From Planctomycetota bacterium (GTDB lineage Bacteria; Planctomycetota; Planctomycetia; Pirellulales; Pirellulaceae): 64,000 nt of DNA. Location: contig JAPLNL010000033.1 of the NCBI GenBank assembly GCA_026692905.1, positions 34,704 to 98,703 on the forward strand, read 5' to 3'. The position numbers and the translations under genes are program-made. Positions within the stretch are counted from its first letter, which is position 1; each line of letters begins with the position of its first letter. This document shows positions 1 to 9,118 of the stretch, one piece after another. Below the pieces are notes generated by a model, which was not told the origin of the DNA, made no database searches, and saw only the letters and a list, made by a program, of their open reading frames with translations.

Positions 1-2
1 TG

Positions 3-3000
3 GTCATCGAAAACCAAAGCAGTATCGCGGACGAAGAAGTGCTCCGGGTGCTGGTACCAAATGGAGTTGCCTATCGAAAAGAGACTGATGGCAAGTGGAG
101 CAAAACGGTTAAGCCGCGTCCTAGCAACATCGATGAATGGTCACACTATCTTCATGATGCGAGCGGAAACTCGGTGGCACATGATGATGTCGTGGCGCCA
201 CCTCGGCATTTGCAGTGGGTAGGGAGTCCGCGGTACTCACGCCACCACGATCGCATGGCTAGCATGAGCGCTTTGGTCTCAACCGGCGGACGCATGTTTT
301 ATATTATGGACGAAGGGAGTCGTATCTCGATCCAGTTGCCATCAAAATGGAAACTGATTGCGAGAGATGCTTTCAATGGTACCGTCTTGTGGAAACGAGA
401 CATCAACAACTGGCAAAGCCATCTGTGGCCCCTTAAGAGTGGTCCAACCCAGTTGTCCCGACGACTGGTGTCAACCGAGGATACTGTTTTTGCAACCTTG
501 GGAGCAGATGCACCATTAACCGCCATCGACGCCGCGACCGGCAAAACCGTTCGAACCTACGAGGGAACCGACGGGACCGAAGAGATCGTTAACACCGAGG
601 GGCTGTTGTTTCTGGTCGTTCGAAAAGGTAAACGTCAACTTGCGGACTACGCTCCTTTGAACGGGACCGTCGGCGATCAAGCTCTTGCACGCGAGATGTT
701 TTGGGATGAAGATCCTCGCGTTTTAATGGCCGTCGATGCGAAAACGGGCAAGACGCTATGGGCCAAGCAAACCAAGATATCGCCGCTAACTTTAGCGGCT
801 GACAAGTCACGGATCTATTTCCACGATGGCGAAAAATTGATCAGCGTAGAACATCAAACCGGCATGATCGCTTGGGAAACGAACCCTGTTAGCCGTCGCA
901 ATCAATTCACCTTCAACTTCGGGCCTCGGTTGGTGGTAGACGAGGAGGTAGTGCTCTATGCCGGTGGCGACGGCAAGATGATCAGCGTGTCCAAGGAGAA
1001 CGGGCAGAAGCTCTGGGATTCGGTTCATCCTAATTCTGGCTATCAATCACCGCAGGACTTGTTGGTCATGAACGGACTCGTTTGGGTTGCCCCCACAACC
1101 TCTGGAAAGGACACAGGCGTTTACACAGGCCGAGATCCTAAGACAGGACAGATCAAGAAGGAGTTTGCGCCGGACGTTGACACCTATTGGTTCCATCACC
1201 GCTGTTATATCGCCAAAGCGACGGATAACTTCCTGATTCCGTCTAGGACTGGAACCGAGTTTGTGAGCCCCGATACTAAGCATTGGGATATCAACCACTG
1301 GGTGCGCGGCGGTTGCCTTTATGGTGTCATGCCCTGCAACGGTCTGACTTACGCGCCGCCTCATAATTGTGCGTGCTACCCGGAAGCCAAGTTGTTCGGT
1401 TTCAATGCGCTCGCACCCCTCGCGCCGACGCGTCCAATTCCAACAAACGTCACCGAAGAAGGGCGATTGCAAAAAGGGACCGAGTTCTTGACGCCATTGG
1501 AGGAGGTTGCTGATGCAAAGCGGGGTGACTGGCCCACATTCCGACACGATGGTTCGCGAAGCGGTTCGGCTTCGGAAATGATACCACCAGCGGTTGATCG
1601 AAAGTGGAGTATCGATCTCGGCGGTCGATTAACGCCACCCGTCATCGCAAGCGGGAAAGTCTATGTCGCCAAAATGGACGCGCACACGTTGTACGCATTA
1701 GACGAAACCAGCGGCAAGGAAATCTGGTCGTTTACCGCTGGCGCGCGAATCGATTCGCCTCCGACCGTACACCGGGGCAAGGTCGTTTTTGGTGGAACCG
1801 ATGGATGGGTGTACTGCTTGCAAGCGTCGAACGGAAAATTGGCTTGGCGATACCGAGCAGCTCCGATGGATCGACGAACGATGACGTACGAACAACTTGA
1901 ATCGCTTTGGCCTGTTCACGGCAGTGTTTTGATTCAAGACGATGTCGTGCATTGTGTTTCCGGTCGCTCTAACTTCTTGGATGGCGGTCTTAGATTGATT
2001 CGATTGGAACTTGCAACCGGCAAGAAACTGACGGAGAACATCATGGACGAAACCAATCCTGAAACCGGCAACAACATCCAGGAAAAGATTAAGGTGCTGC
2101 AGATGCCGGTCGGGCTGCCAGATATCTTGTCGACGGATGGCAAGTTCGTTTACATGAAATCGCAGAAGTTTGACATGGAAGGGAACCGACTTGAGATCGG
2201 CCCAAATTCGGGAGACTTTATCGGACAAGCCTCGGTACAGCGAGGCGAGTCAGCTCACTTGTTTGCCCCCATGGGCTTTTTGGATGACTCTTGGTTCCAT
2301 AGGTCATACTGGGTGCTTGGCCAGAGCTTTGCCGGAGGGCATGGTGGATACTATCAGGCAGGTCGATTTGCACCCTCGGGCCGCATCATGGTCAATGGCA
2401 ACGGTTACGTTTATGGATACGGACGCAAGCCCGAGTATCTTCGATGGACAACGACGATGGAACATCAGCTGTTCAAAGCGGACCCAAACCCGCCGGAGAT
2501 CCCCGCTAATTTTATCAAGACGCCCAATGCCAATGCGGTCGCTGGGAGTTCCTATGCTCAATTTCAGAAGGCACCGAGCCTAAACCCAACAGGAAAGGCA
2601 ATCACGATCGAGGCTTGGGTGACAGCAACGAAGCCCAATGGCGTGATTGTTGCCAGAGGTGGTCCAGCCGAAGGGTTTGCTCTTATTCTCGAAGAGGGAG
2701 CTCCAACGTTCCTCGTTCGATCGGACGCAAAACTGAGCAAGGTAAAAGGGCCGAACCGAATCGTCGGTGGTTGGCACCATGTGGTTGGTGTACTGACTGA
2801 GGATAAAAAAATGCGACTGTTTGTCGATGGTGAACGAGTTGGAGAGGCAACGGCTTCAGGCCTTCTTACCAAAGATCCGGCACAAGGATTGGAAATTGGC
2901 GTGGACGCAGGCTCTGCGGTGGGTGAATACGAGACCCCCAATTCTTTCGCCGGAGTCATTGACGAAGTACGGTTTTACTTGAATGCAACCGAGGACGAAG

Positions 3001-3638
3001 CGATCGCTGAACGGTTCAAAAACGGTTCCGAACTCGGCAATGATCCCAAACTAGTCATCACCTTTGACGATGGTACTGCTCGTGATTTTTCGACACATCG
3101 AAACAACGGCACACTCGAAGGTGGCGCCGTGGTCGATGGCAAGATCGGCAAGGCGATTCAGTTCACAGCAAAGAAGGCCGCTGGCAAGAATTCGCCGGCT
3201 TCCAAACCGGGTGCAGCAGCCAAACCGGGTGCTGCCGGGAGCGCAACTGCAGACAAGGAGGGGGACGAGAAGCCGAGTAATAGTCTCATCAAGCCAAAGT
3301 GGGCGAACGATGTACCCATTTATGTCCGAGCGATGGTTTTGGCTGGCAACAAACTGTTCATCGCAGGACCACTCGACATCATCGATGAGGAAGAGACTTT
3401 CAAGAAGTTATCTGAAAAAGACGAAGAAGTCCAAAAGTTGTTGGCCGATCAAGACGAGGCATTGGAAGGCAAAGTAAGCGGACTTTTGTTGGCAATCAAT
3501 TGTGACAGCGGCCTTGTCGAGCACCAAATCGATCTCGGTACTTTGCCTGCCTGGGACGGAATGGCAGGTGCAAACGGAAAACTGTACCTTTCCACGATTG
3601 ACGGAAGACTCATGTGCTTCGGCAGGGAACGCGAATGA
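3..3638 (+). CDS. PQQ-like beta-propeller protein with LamG-like domain, 5' end outside window
   Basis: The reading frame is open to the left edge of the window, so the gene starts upstream; the first in-window GTG at 39 is internal. The visible part is about 1,210 residues. It contains repeated blade signatures of PQQ-type propellers (for example ALDETSGKEIWSF near codon 565 and AVDAKTGKTLWAK near codon 232, counted from 39). A concanavalin A/LamG-like domain follows at about codons 850-1010, with the typical GWHHVVGVL and LFVDGE strands. A low-complexity Ala/Lys/Pro linker precedes the last blade. From family memory, some planctomycete proteins of this type carry a methyltransferase-like domain before the propeller, and the edge sequence EEVLRVLVPNGVAY could be its end; this is inference. 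The stop overlaps the next start (ATGA). Substrate and role are unknown; an exported sugar- or cofactor-binding scaffold is plausible. Confidence 0.85.
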   Translation, partial: VIENQSSIADEEVLRVLVPNGVAYRKETDGKWSKTVKPRPSNIDEWSHYLHDASGNSVAHDDVVAPPRHLQWVGSPRYSRHHDRMASMSALVSTGGRMFYIMDEGSRISIQLPSKWKLIARDAFNGTVLWKRDINNWQSHLWPLKSGPTQLSRRLVSTEDTVFATLGADAPLTAIDAATGKTVRTYEGTDGTEEIVNTEGLLFLVVRKGKRQLADYAPLNGTVGDQALAREMFWDEDPRVLMAVDAKTGKTLWAKQTKISPLTLAADKSRIYFHDGEKLISVEHQTGMIAWETNPVSRRNQFTFNFGPRLVVDEEVVLYAGGDGKMISVSKENGQKLWDSVHPNSGYQSPQDLLVMNGLVWVAPTTSGKDTGVYTGRDPKTGQIKKEFAPDVDTYWFHHRCYIAKATDNFLIPSRTGTEFVSPDTKHWDINHWVRGGCLYGVMPCNGLTYAPPHNCACYPEAKLFGFNALAPLAPTRPIPTNVTEEGRLQKGTEFLTPLEEVADAKRGDWPTFRHDGSRSGSASEMIPPAVDRKWSIDLGGRLTPPVIASGKVYVAKMDAHTLYALDETSGKEIWSFTAGARIDSPPTVHRGKVVFGGTDGWVYCLQASNGKLAWRYRAAPMDRRTMTYEQLESLWPVHGSVLIQDDVVHCVSGRSNFLDGGLRLIRLELATGKKLTENIMDETNPETGNNIQEKIKVLQMPVGLPDILSTDGKFVYMKSQKFDMEGNRLEIGPNSGDFIGQASVQRGESAHLFAPMGFLDDSWFHRSYWVLGQSFAGGHGGYYQAGRFAPSGRIMVNGNGYVYGYGRKPEYLRWTTTMEHQLFKADPNPPEIPANFIKTPNANAVAGSSYAQFQKAPSLNPTGKAITIEAWVTATKPNGVIVARGGPAEGFALILEEGAPTFLVRSDAKLSKVKGPNRIVGGWHHVVGVLTEDKKMRLFVDGERVGEATASGLLTKDPAQGLEIGVDAGSAVGEYETPNSFAGVIDEVRFYLNATEDEAIAERFKNGSELGNDPKLVITFDDGTARDFSTHRNNGTLEGGAVVDGKIGKAIQFTAKKAAGKNSPASKPGAAAKPGAAGSATADKEGDEKPSNSLIKPKWANDVPIYVRAMVLAGNKLFIAGPLDIIDEEETFKKLSEKDEEVQKLLADQDEALEGKVSGLLLAINCDSGLVEHQIDLGTLPAWDGMAGANGKLYLSTIDGRLMCFGRERE

Positions 3639-4630
3639 CGACGCATCGCTTTTGGATTCAAGCAAGCATGGCGGCGGTGATCGCCATTAGTTCCACAGTG
3701 GCGATTGCTTGCAACGTTCCCGTCTTTCGATATGCGCTGGAACGTTGGCGACCGGACCTTTGCCAAGTGATCGTTTTTCACGCAGAGGGATTAACGACTG
3801 AGCAAGAACAAGAGCTGCAAACGCTGGGTAAAGCAACCATCGCGCAAGGTGGTATCGCGAACGCAGAAATCATTCAGAGCAAAATCGGATCAGAAACAGA
3901 TCGAGGTAGAAAGGAGCTTTGGGAGGCCTTGAGCCGTCAACCCAATGTCCGCTTACCGTTTGTTGTCATGCGGACCTCGTTAGGGACTGGCGAACTCGTC
4001 ACGCACTGGAGCGGGCCACTTCAAGAAGTATCGAAAGCTCATTTGGTCGATTCGCCTATTCGCCGCGAGCTAGCTCGTCGTCTGTTGGTTGGCGATTCCG
4101 TTGTCTGGCTCATGTTGAAATCCGATGACGCGAGCAAAAACAAAGCGACTCGTGATTTATTGGCGACCGAGCTTGAACGATTAGGTAAGACATTAAAGCT
4201 ACCTGATGGAATCGGTTTGCCTGGTTCCGAGCTCTATTCCGAAGTCCCCCTGTTTTTGAAGTTTACGATTCTTGAGCTGGACCCTAAAGACCCCGCCGAA
4301 CAACTGCTGGTCCGGTTAATGTCGGGCTTCGAAAAGGATGCTAACAACGAGCCACTTCTTGCCCCGGTGTTCGGTCGAGGGCGAGCGCTCGAGGTCATCT
4401 CGGCCAAGCAATTGAATGCAGGCCTCATCGAGGACCTTACGATGTTTTTGTGCGGAGCTTGTTCCTGCCAAGTGAAAGAAAGAAACCCAGGATTTGACCT
4501 GTTGCTCGCGACCAATTGGAATAGTGAGCTGTACGGTGAGGATGGAGAGGCACCACCGCCGGTGGCCAGCTTGGAACGGACACCGACGAAGCCGACACCA
4601 TTGACCATACCACCGGGAAGAAAAAGATAA
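3635..4630 (+). CDS. Exported protein with CxxCxC motif, function unknown
   Basis: Start chosen at the ATG that overlaps the upstream stop (ATGA). A start 21 bases upstream is open but would lie inside the previous gene. The 331-residue product begins with an export signal (hydrophobic residues about 9-25) ending at C26 in the context AIAC, so it may be a lipoprotein. The mature N-terminus reads CNVPVFRYALERW. A C-G-A-C-S-C cluster (C273, C276, C278) near the C-terminus could bind metal or form disulfides. I do not recognise a named family with certainty. It is translationally coupled to the propeller gene and lies 25 bp before the molybdate-type binding protein, so a role in the same pathway is likely but unproven. 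Confidence 0.75.
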   Translation: MTTHRFWIQASMAAVIAISSTVAIACNVPVFRYALERWRPDLCQVIVFHAEGLTTEQEQELQTLGKATIAQGGIANAEIIQSKIGSETDRGRKELWEALSRQPNVRLPFVVMRTSLGTGELVTHWSGPLQEVSKAHLVDSPIRRELARRLLVGDSVVWLMLKSDDASKNKATRDLLATELERLGKTLKLPDGIGLPGSELYSEVPLFLKFTILELDPKDPAEQLLVRLMSGFEKDANNEPLLAPVFGRGRALEVISAKQLNAGLIEDLTMFLCGACSCQVKERNPGFDLLLATNWNSELYGEDGEAPPPVASLERTPTKPTPLTIPPGRKR

Positions 4631-4655
4631 TGGGGTTACAGGTGGAGCGCCTTCG

Positions 4656-6182
4656 ATGAATCGCCAGAGTCTCGTCTTGGTTGGATCGGGTGTTGTGTTT
4701 ATTGCAATGCTGTGGTTGATGAATGCGTCAACATCCCCAAAGCCGTCTCGTAACAGCACCGAGAACGAAAAGGTGCCGCTGGTCGTATTCTGTGCGGCAA
4801 GCAATCGGGCTGTCATGGAATTGATTCGAACGCAGTACGAAAAGGAGTATCATCGGCCTATTCAAATTCAGTATGGAGCCTCTCAGACTCTGCTTTCTGC
4901 GATGGAGGTTAGCGGTACTGGAGATATTTATCTGCCAGCGGACGATAGCTTCATCGAACTGGGTACTACCAAAAGTTTGGTGAGCGAAGTGTTTCCGTTG
5001 GCTACGATGAACGGAGTCGTCGTTGTTCGCCGAGGGAACCCTAAAAACGTGAGGACGTTTTCCGATTTGTTGCGACCTGAGATACGATTGGTTCAGGCAA
5101 GTCCAGAGGCGTCTGCAATAGGCAAACGAACGAAGATAGCACTTTCGGAAGAGAAGCTGTGGGCCCCACTAGAGGCCGCAACCATTGCATTTCGAACGAC
5201 TGTGAGCGATGTCGCGAACGACTTGGTGGTCAAGTCAGCGGACGTTGGAATCGTGTACGACGCGATTTTGAAATCGTATCCGGATCTGGAATCGATCCAA
5301 TTGCCGGAGCTTAAAGGGATCGTTTCTAAGGTCTCTCTGGGGGTCATATCGAGCTCAAAGCAACCGCAGGCTTCTCTGCATTTTGCACGCTACTTGGCAG
5401 CAAAGGATCGTGGCTTGAAGCACTATGAGGAACAAGGATTTCAAATTGGAAGCGGTGATACTTGGAGCGATGTTCCTGAGCTTTCGATTTTTGCGGGTTC
5501 GATGCTTCGCCCTGCTATCGAAGATACGTTGGTGGCGTTTGAAAAACGGGAAGGGGTGCGAGTGACTCGGGTTTACAATGGATGTGGAGTTTTGGTGGCG
5601 CAAATGAAAGCCGGCCAGCGACCAGATGCTTATTTTGCGTGCGATCGTGAATTCATGTCTCAAGTGACTGATCTTTTCCCAAAGCCAATGGATGTATCGA
5701 TGAACGAATTGGTCATTTTGGTACAAAAAGGGAACCCCTTGAGAATCAACTCATTGCGAGATTTAGCAAAGAAGGGGCTGCGAGTGGGGATCGGTCATGA
5801 AAAGCAGTGTGCCATGGGGTGGTTGACACAGAACACACTCCGTCAGGGAGGTTTACAAACAGAAGTGATGGAGAATGTAACCGTTCAATCGCCGACGGGA
5901 GACATGTTGGTAAACCAGATGCGAGCTGGGGCGTTGGATGCTGCGGTAGCTTATTTGAGCAACGCGGCCGGTTCCGCAGAACATTTGGATGCAATTCCTA
6001 TTGAGGGACTATCTTGTTCGCTCGCGATTCAGCCGTTTGCGGTTGCACAGGGCTCACCTAATGCTCAATTAGCGCAACGTTTGTTTCACAAGCTTTGTTC
6101 GGTAGAGTCCCAGGAAATCTTCGAGGCCGAAGGTTTCCGTTGGCAAAACCCACTGTCGTCGGCCAACCAGTTAGCGCCCTAA
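4656..6182 (+). CDS. Tandem ModA-type molybdate/tungstate-binding protein
   Basis: A 508-residue extracytoplasmic solute-binding protein with a membrane anchor or signal (about residues 6-24). It contains two ModA-like type II periplasmic binding domains in one chain: domain 1 about residues 40-255, starting VVFCAASNRAVMELI, and domain 2 about 275-495, starting SIFAGSMLRPAIEDTL. Both have the features expected of this fold: a hydrophobic first strand followed by Ser/Ala contacts, a DIYLPAD or DAYFACD strand, and VRRGNP or VQKGNP hinge segments. A normal ModA is about 250 residues, so this is a genuine duplication-fusion. A good ribosome site (AGGTGGAG, 8 nt upstream) supports the ATG. The stop overlaps the modB start (TAATG). 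Ligand choice between molybdate, tungstate and another oxyanion cannot be read from the sequence. Confidence 0.88.
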   Translation: MNRQSLVLVGSGVVFIAMLWLMNASTSPKPSRNSTENEKVPLVVFCAASNRAVMELIRTQYEKEYHRPIQIQYGASQTLLSAMEVSGTGDIYLPADDSFIELGTTKSLVSEVFPLATMNGVVVVRRGNPKNVRTFSDLLRPEIRLVQASPEASAIGKRTKIALSEEKLWAPLEAATIAFRTTVSDVANDLVVKSADVGIVYDAILKSYPDLESIQLPELKGIVSKVSLGVISSSKQPQASLHFARYLAAKDRGLKHYEEQGFQIGSGDTWSDVPELSIFAGSMLRPAIEDTLVAFEKREGVRVTRVYNGCGVLVAQMKAGQRPDAYFACDREFMSQVTDLFPKPMDVSMNELVILVQKGNPLRINSLRDLAKKGLRVGIGHEKQCAMGWLTQNTLRQGGLQTEVMENVTVQSPTGDMLVNQMRAGALDAAVAYLSNAAGSAEHLDAIPIEGLSCSLAIQPFAVAQGSPNAQLAQRLFHKLCSVESQEIFEAEGFRWQNPLSSANQLAP

Positions 6183-7045
6183 TGTCGGACCCAAAATCAA
6201 GTGGAATGAATCCAGTGCAAAACACCAACTGGACTCCTCGACGCCGCTCGGATGCATTGTTCTTCTTAATCATGGGTGGCATTTCGGCCTGTTTCGTCTT
6301 GCTCATCGTCTTGTTGTTAGCAGCGGATATCATGTTTACGACTCCCCGTCATTTTTACGAAGCGCTTGCAAAACCTGAGATACGCGCTGCACTTCAATTG
6401 ACATTATTTTCGTGTACGGCTGCTGCTATCCTGTCTATTTGGGTTGGGACTCCGCTGGGTTATTTGCTTTCGCGTTACTCATTTCGAGGGCGTTGGCTGG
6501 TCGATACCTTGGTCGATATTCCAATTGTTTTGCCACCGCTGGTACTGGGGCTTAGTTTGTTGATCCTGTTTCATCAGCCAATATTTGGGCTGCAGTTGGA
6601 GAGCACCTTTCGCGATGCGATAGGCTTTCCTGTTACCTATCGTTGGCCAGCGGTGGTGCTTGCGCAATTCTCTGTCGCCTGCGCATTTTCCATTCGAACG
6701 ATGCGGGTGACTTTTGACCAGATGAACCCGCGAGCGGAGGAGGTCGCCAGAACGCTCGGCTGTACCCGAGGACAAGCGTTTTGGCAAATTGCACTTCCAC
6801 AAGCACGCCGAGGCATCATTACAGCCTTTACGATTGCATGGGCACGGGCACTTGGAGAATTTGGGCCGATCTTGGTCTTTGCTGGTGCAACGCGAATGCG
6901 AACCGAGGTCCTTTCGACATCGGTTTTCTTGGAACTGAGCGTTGGCAACTTGGATGCCGCGGTTGCCGTTTCGCTCTTGATGGTGATTTTAGCCGTGATT
7001 GTTCTCCTGATTTTGCGAGCTTTCGGAACAGGGTTGAACACGTGA
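6182..7045 (+). CDS. modB: Molybdate/tungstate ABC transporter permease
   Basis: A 287-residue inner-membrane permease. Start chosen at the ATG sharing a base with the preceding stop (TAATG); an open extension upstream lies inside the binding-protein gene. Several hydrophobic helices are evident (residues about 20-45, 68-95, 105-135 and 250-280). The cytoplasmic EAA loop that docks on the ATPase is clear near residues 185-210 (EVARTLGCTRGQAFWQIALP), with the conserved ALGEFGPILVF segment after it, as in ModB/TupB/CysT permeases. It pairs with the upstream binding protein and downstream ATPase. The stop TGA overlaps a GTG that would be the natural start of the ATPase gene. Confidence 0.9.
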   Translation: MSDPKSSGMNPVQNTNWTPRRRSDALFFLIMGGISACFVLLIVLLLAADIMFTTPRHFYEALAKPEIRAALQLTLFSCTAAAILSIWVGTPLGYLLSRYSFRGRWLVDTLVDIPIVLPPLVLGLSLLILFHQPIFGLQLESTFRDAIGFPVTYRWPAVVLAQFSVACAFSIRTMRVTFDQMNPRAEEVARTLGCTRGQAFWQIALPQARRGIITAFTIAWARALGEFGPILVFAGATRMRTEVLSTSVFLELSVGNLDAAVAVSLLMVILAVIVLLILRAFGTGLNT

Positions 7046-7050
7046 TCTAA
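7042..7050 (+). other. In-frame stop at codon 3 of the expected modC start
   Basis: GTG ATC TAA follows the modB stop in the +4 overlap arrangement used elsewhere in this operon. After the TAA the same frame continues without break into the conserved first strand and Walker A of modC. A single base change (TAA to GAA or CAA) would restore a normal N-terminus. Seen directly in the sequence; whether it is biological or a base-call error cannot be decided here. Confidence 0.8.
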
Positions 7051-7065
7051 CTTCGCAATGTCACG

Positions 7066-7701
7066 GTGAAGAGCGGAGCGTTTGTCTTGGGCGGAATCAA
7101 CTTGATTGTGCCATCAGGCCAGTATGCTGTATTGATGGGATCGACCGGGCGTGGCAAGACCACGTTGCTGGAGAGTATTTGTGGGTTGCGAAAGGTTTCT
7201 GCTGGACAGATTTTGATCCATGGCCAAGACGTGACGCACTGGAACCCAGCCGACCGACAGATTGGTTACGTACCGCAAGACTTAGCATTGTTTCCAACAT
7301 TGACGGTTCGGGAGCATCTTGAGTTTGCGATGCGACTTCGCAAGAAATCAAGTGCCGACATGGCTACAAGAACCTGTGAGTTAGCGGAGGTTCTCGGAAT
7401 CACGCATTTGTTGAAGCGATCGATCGCTGGGTTGAGTGGTGGCGAATCGCAACGCGTCGCATTGGGCCGTGCACTGTCATTTAAGCCGCCGTTATTATTG
7501 TTGGACGAACCCTTGAGCGCATTGGACGAAGCCACCCGAAATGACATGCATGTTTTGTTGCGACGCGTAACAGAAACCTCAGGCGTAACAACGCTCCATG
7601 TTACGCACAGTCAGGTTGAATCGGAGTTTCTAGCCGATCACAAGTTGATGCTAACCCACGAGGGAGTCAAGGAAGTGGAGATGAACGACCAACGGAGCTA
7701 A
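7066..7701 (+). CDS. modC: Molybdate/tungstate ABC transporter ATPase, start disrupted
   Basis: ATP-binding subunit of the same importer. All core motifs are intact: Walker A GSTGRGKTT, Q-loop VPQDLALFP, signature LSGGESQRVALGRAL, Walker B LLLLDEPLSALD and H-loop LHVTHSQ. The natural start is the GTG at 7042 overlapping the modB stop, but its third codon (7048-7050) is TAA where this family normally has an acidic or polar residue: the frame reads V-I-stop-L-R-N-V-T-V-K-S-G. Translation could restart at GTG 7066, which removes the first beta strand and leaves 211 residues. There is no evident ribosome site there. The gene is therefore either a recent nonsense mutant with partial function or contains a sequence error. 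It lacks the C-terminal MOP-type extension of classical ModC and is closer in size to TupC/short ModC. Confidence 0.75.
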   Translation: MKSGAFVLGGINLIVPSGQYAVLMGSTGRGKTTLLESICGLRKVSAGQILIHGQDVTHWNPADRQIGYVPQDLALFPTLTVREHLEFAMRLRKKSSADMATRTCELAEVLGITHLLKRSIAGLSGGESQRVALGRALSFKPPLLLLDEPLSALDEATRNDMHVLLRRVTETSGVTTLHVTHSQVESEFLADHKLMLTHEGVKEVEMNDQRS

Positions 7702-7990
7702 CGGGAACCGTCGAGCGCAATTGGAATAGCCATGCGAGCGAGTGATGCGTGTCTAGAAACTCGCAAACCAGAATCCCCAAGCCGAATTGCCTTCGTTAAC
7801 TGACTGGACCGGCCGGATTTGCTCAAGCATTGTTGATCCGATTGCCGAACCTTTAACGACAGGAACAGTTTTTCTAACGCTGGAATGCAATCAAACCAGC
7901 ACGGCGTTCACTTTTGGTGATGCAGAATAAGCGATTTAATTCATGACGGCCCCACGAACTCACGTCCATCAGACTAAGCTAGCGATCCAA

Positions 7991-9118
7991 ATGCGTCGAA
8001 GGTTTACGATTGCTACCATTACCAGCATCGCATTTGCCATGACGGGGTGCACGACATCTCCCGGTAGCCGTCCCTCCATTTGGCCGACACGTACTGCAAG
8101 TTCACCGAGCTCGTTATCCCCAAGCTCAACGACCGGTATGGCGGGCACCTTTGCAACTACGACACAGGCGGTGAAAGGCCAGTTCTCGTCAATGGGGACT
8201 GCCGTCACGTCCGCATACGGCAAAGCCAAAACGGCAATCACGTCTCCGTTTACAGGAACCACGGAAGGGGGAGGATCGGGGGACGCGATAGCTCTTAGCA
8301 ACAAGCCTTCGATAGATCCCGAACTGAATATTCTGAAAGGGAACCTTGATGAGCAGCAAGGAAACTATGCGAAGGCACTGGATAGCTATAGCAAAGCCTT
8401 AGAGGCGGAACCGAAAAACCCGACTGCTTTACTGAGTACCGCGAGGTTGTACGATCGTCAAAACGAAAAAGATAAAGCGGTCGAGTTCTATCAAAAAGCT
8501 GGTGCCGTTGCCCCGAACAATGCAGCCATCTTTGCGGACCTTGGTAACCTCCACGCTCGGACTGGAAACTTGCCTGCCGCCCGAGCCGAATTGCAAAAAG
8601 CCGTCAACCTTGACCCGAAGAGCACTTCCCATCGTTCCTCCTTGGCGGGTGTGATGCTCGATTCCGGAAATGCGGATGCTGCCCTGACCGAGCTCGGACA
8701 GGTCCACAGTCCGGCCATGGCGAATTACCAAATGGCTTACCTGCACTTCAGTCGCAAAAACGTCCCGGCAACACAGCAGTATTTAAGTGCAGCTCTTCAA
8801 ATTGACCCCAACCTCAAGCCTGCTCGAGATTTGATGGCGAGCATGGGTGGAGCTCAAAAGATCAATCAAATGGCTCAAGGCGGACAGCAGGCTGTTCAAC
8901 AAGCGCAAGGAATCTATCAGCAAGCCGGTGCCATCGGAAGCAACATTCAAGGTCTCTTCAATGGTTCTCCAGCATCCTATCAATCGAGCCCTGCGATGGA
9001 CATGACATCTGCCCCACAGCTACCACCTGCCGCACCAGCCGCGAACGCTGGGCTAATGGGATTGCCTGCGTATTCGCAAGCAGCAGGGGCACCTCCCAGT
9101 GCATTGATTCCACGCTAA
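7991..9118 (+). CDS. TPR-repeat lipoprotein
   Basis: A 375-residue protein starting MRRRFTIATITSIAFAMTGC, a clean lipoprotein signal with lipobox AMTGC (C20). An open start 48 bases upstream (7943) would bury this signal, so 7991 is preferred. After a Ser/Thr-rich linker, about four tetratricopeptide repeats occupy residues about 110-280 (for example NYAKALDSYSKALEAEPKNP and DKAVEFYQKAGAVAPNN). The tail is rich in Gln, Ala and Pro (QQAVQQAQG and similar). TPRs mediate protein-protein contacts; this one is probably anchored to the outer or inner membrane facing the periplasm. It ends convergently with the histidine kinase, the two genes overlapping by 4 bp. The partner is unknown. Confidence 0.82.
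   Translation: MRRRFTIATITSIAFAMTGCTTSPGSRPSIWPTRTASSPSSLSPSSTTGMAGTFATTTQAVKGQFSSMGTAVTSAYGKAKTAITSPFTGTTEGGGSGDAIALSNKPSIDPELNILKGNLDEQQGNYAKALDSYSKALEAEPKNPTALLSTARLYDRQNEKDKAVEFYQKAGAVAPNNAAIFADLGNLHARTGNLPAARAELQKAVNLDPKSTSHRSSLAGVMLDSGNADAALTELGQVHSPAMANYQMAYLHFSRKNVPATQQYLSAALQIDPNLKPARDLMASMGGAQKINQMAQGGQQAVQQAQGIYQQAGAIGSNIQGLFNGSPASYQSSPAMDMTSAPQLPPAAPAANAGLMGLPAYSQAAGAPPSALIPR

Noticed and set aside
7042..7066. Frameshift in modC
   Set aside because: The frame before and after the TAA is the same, so a base substitution, not an indel, explains it.
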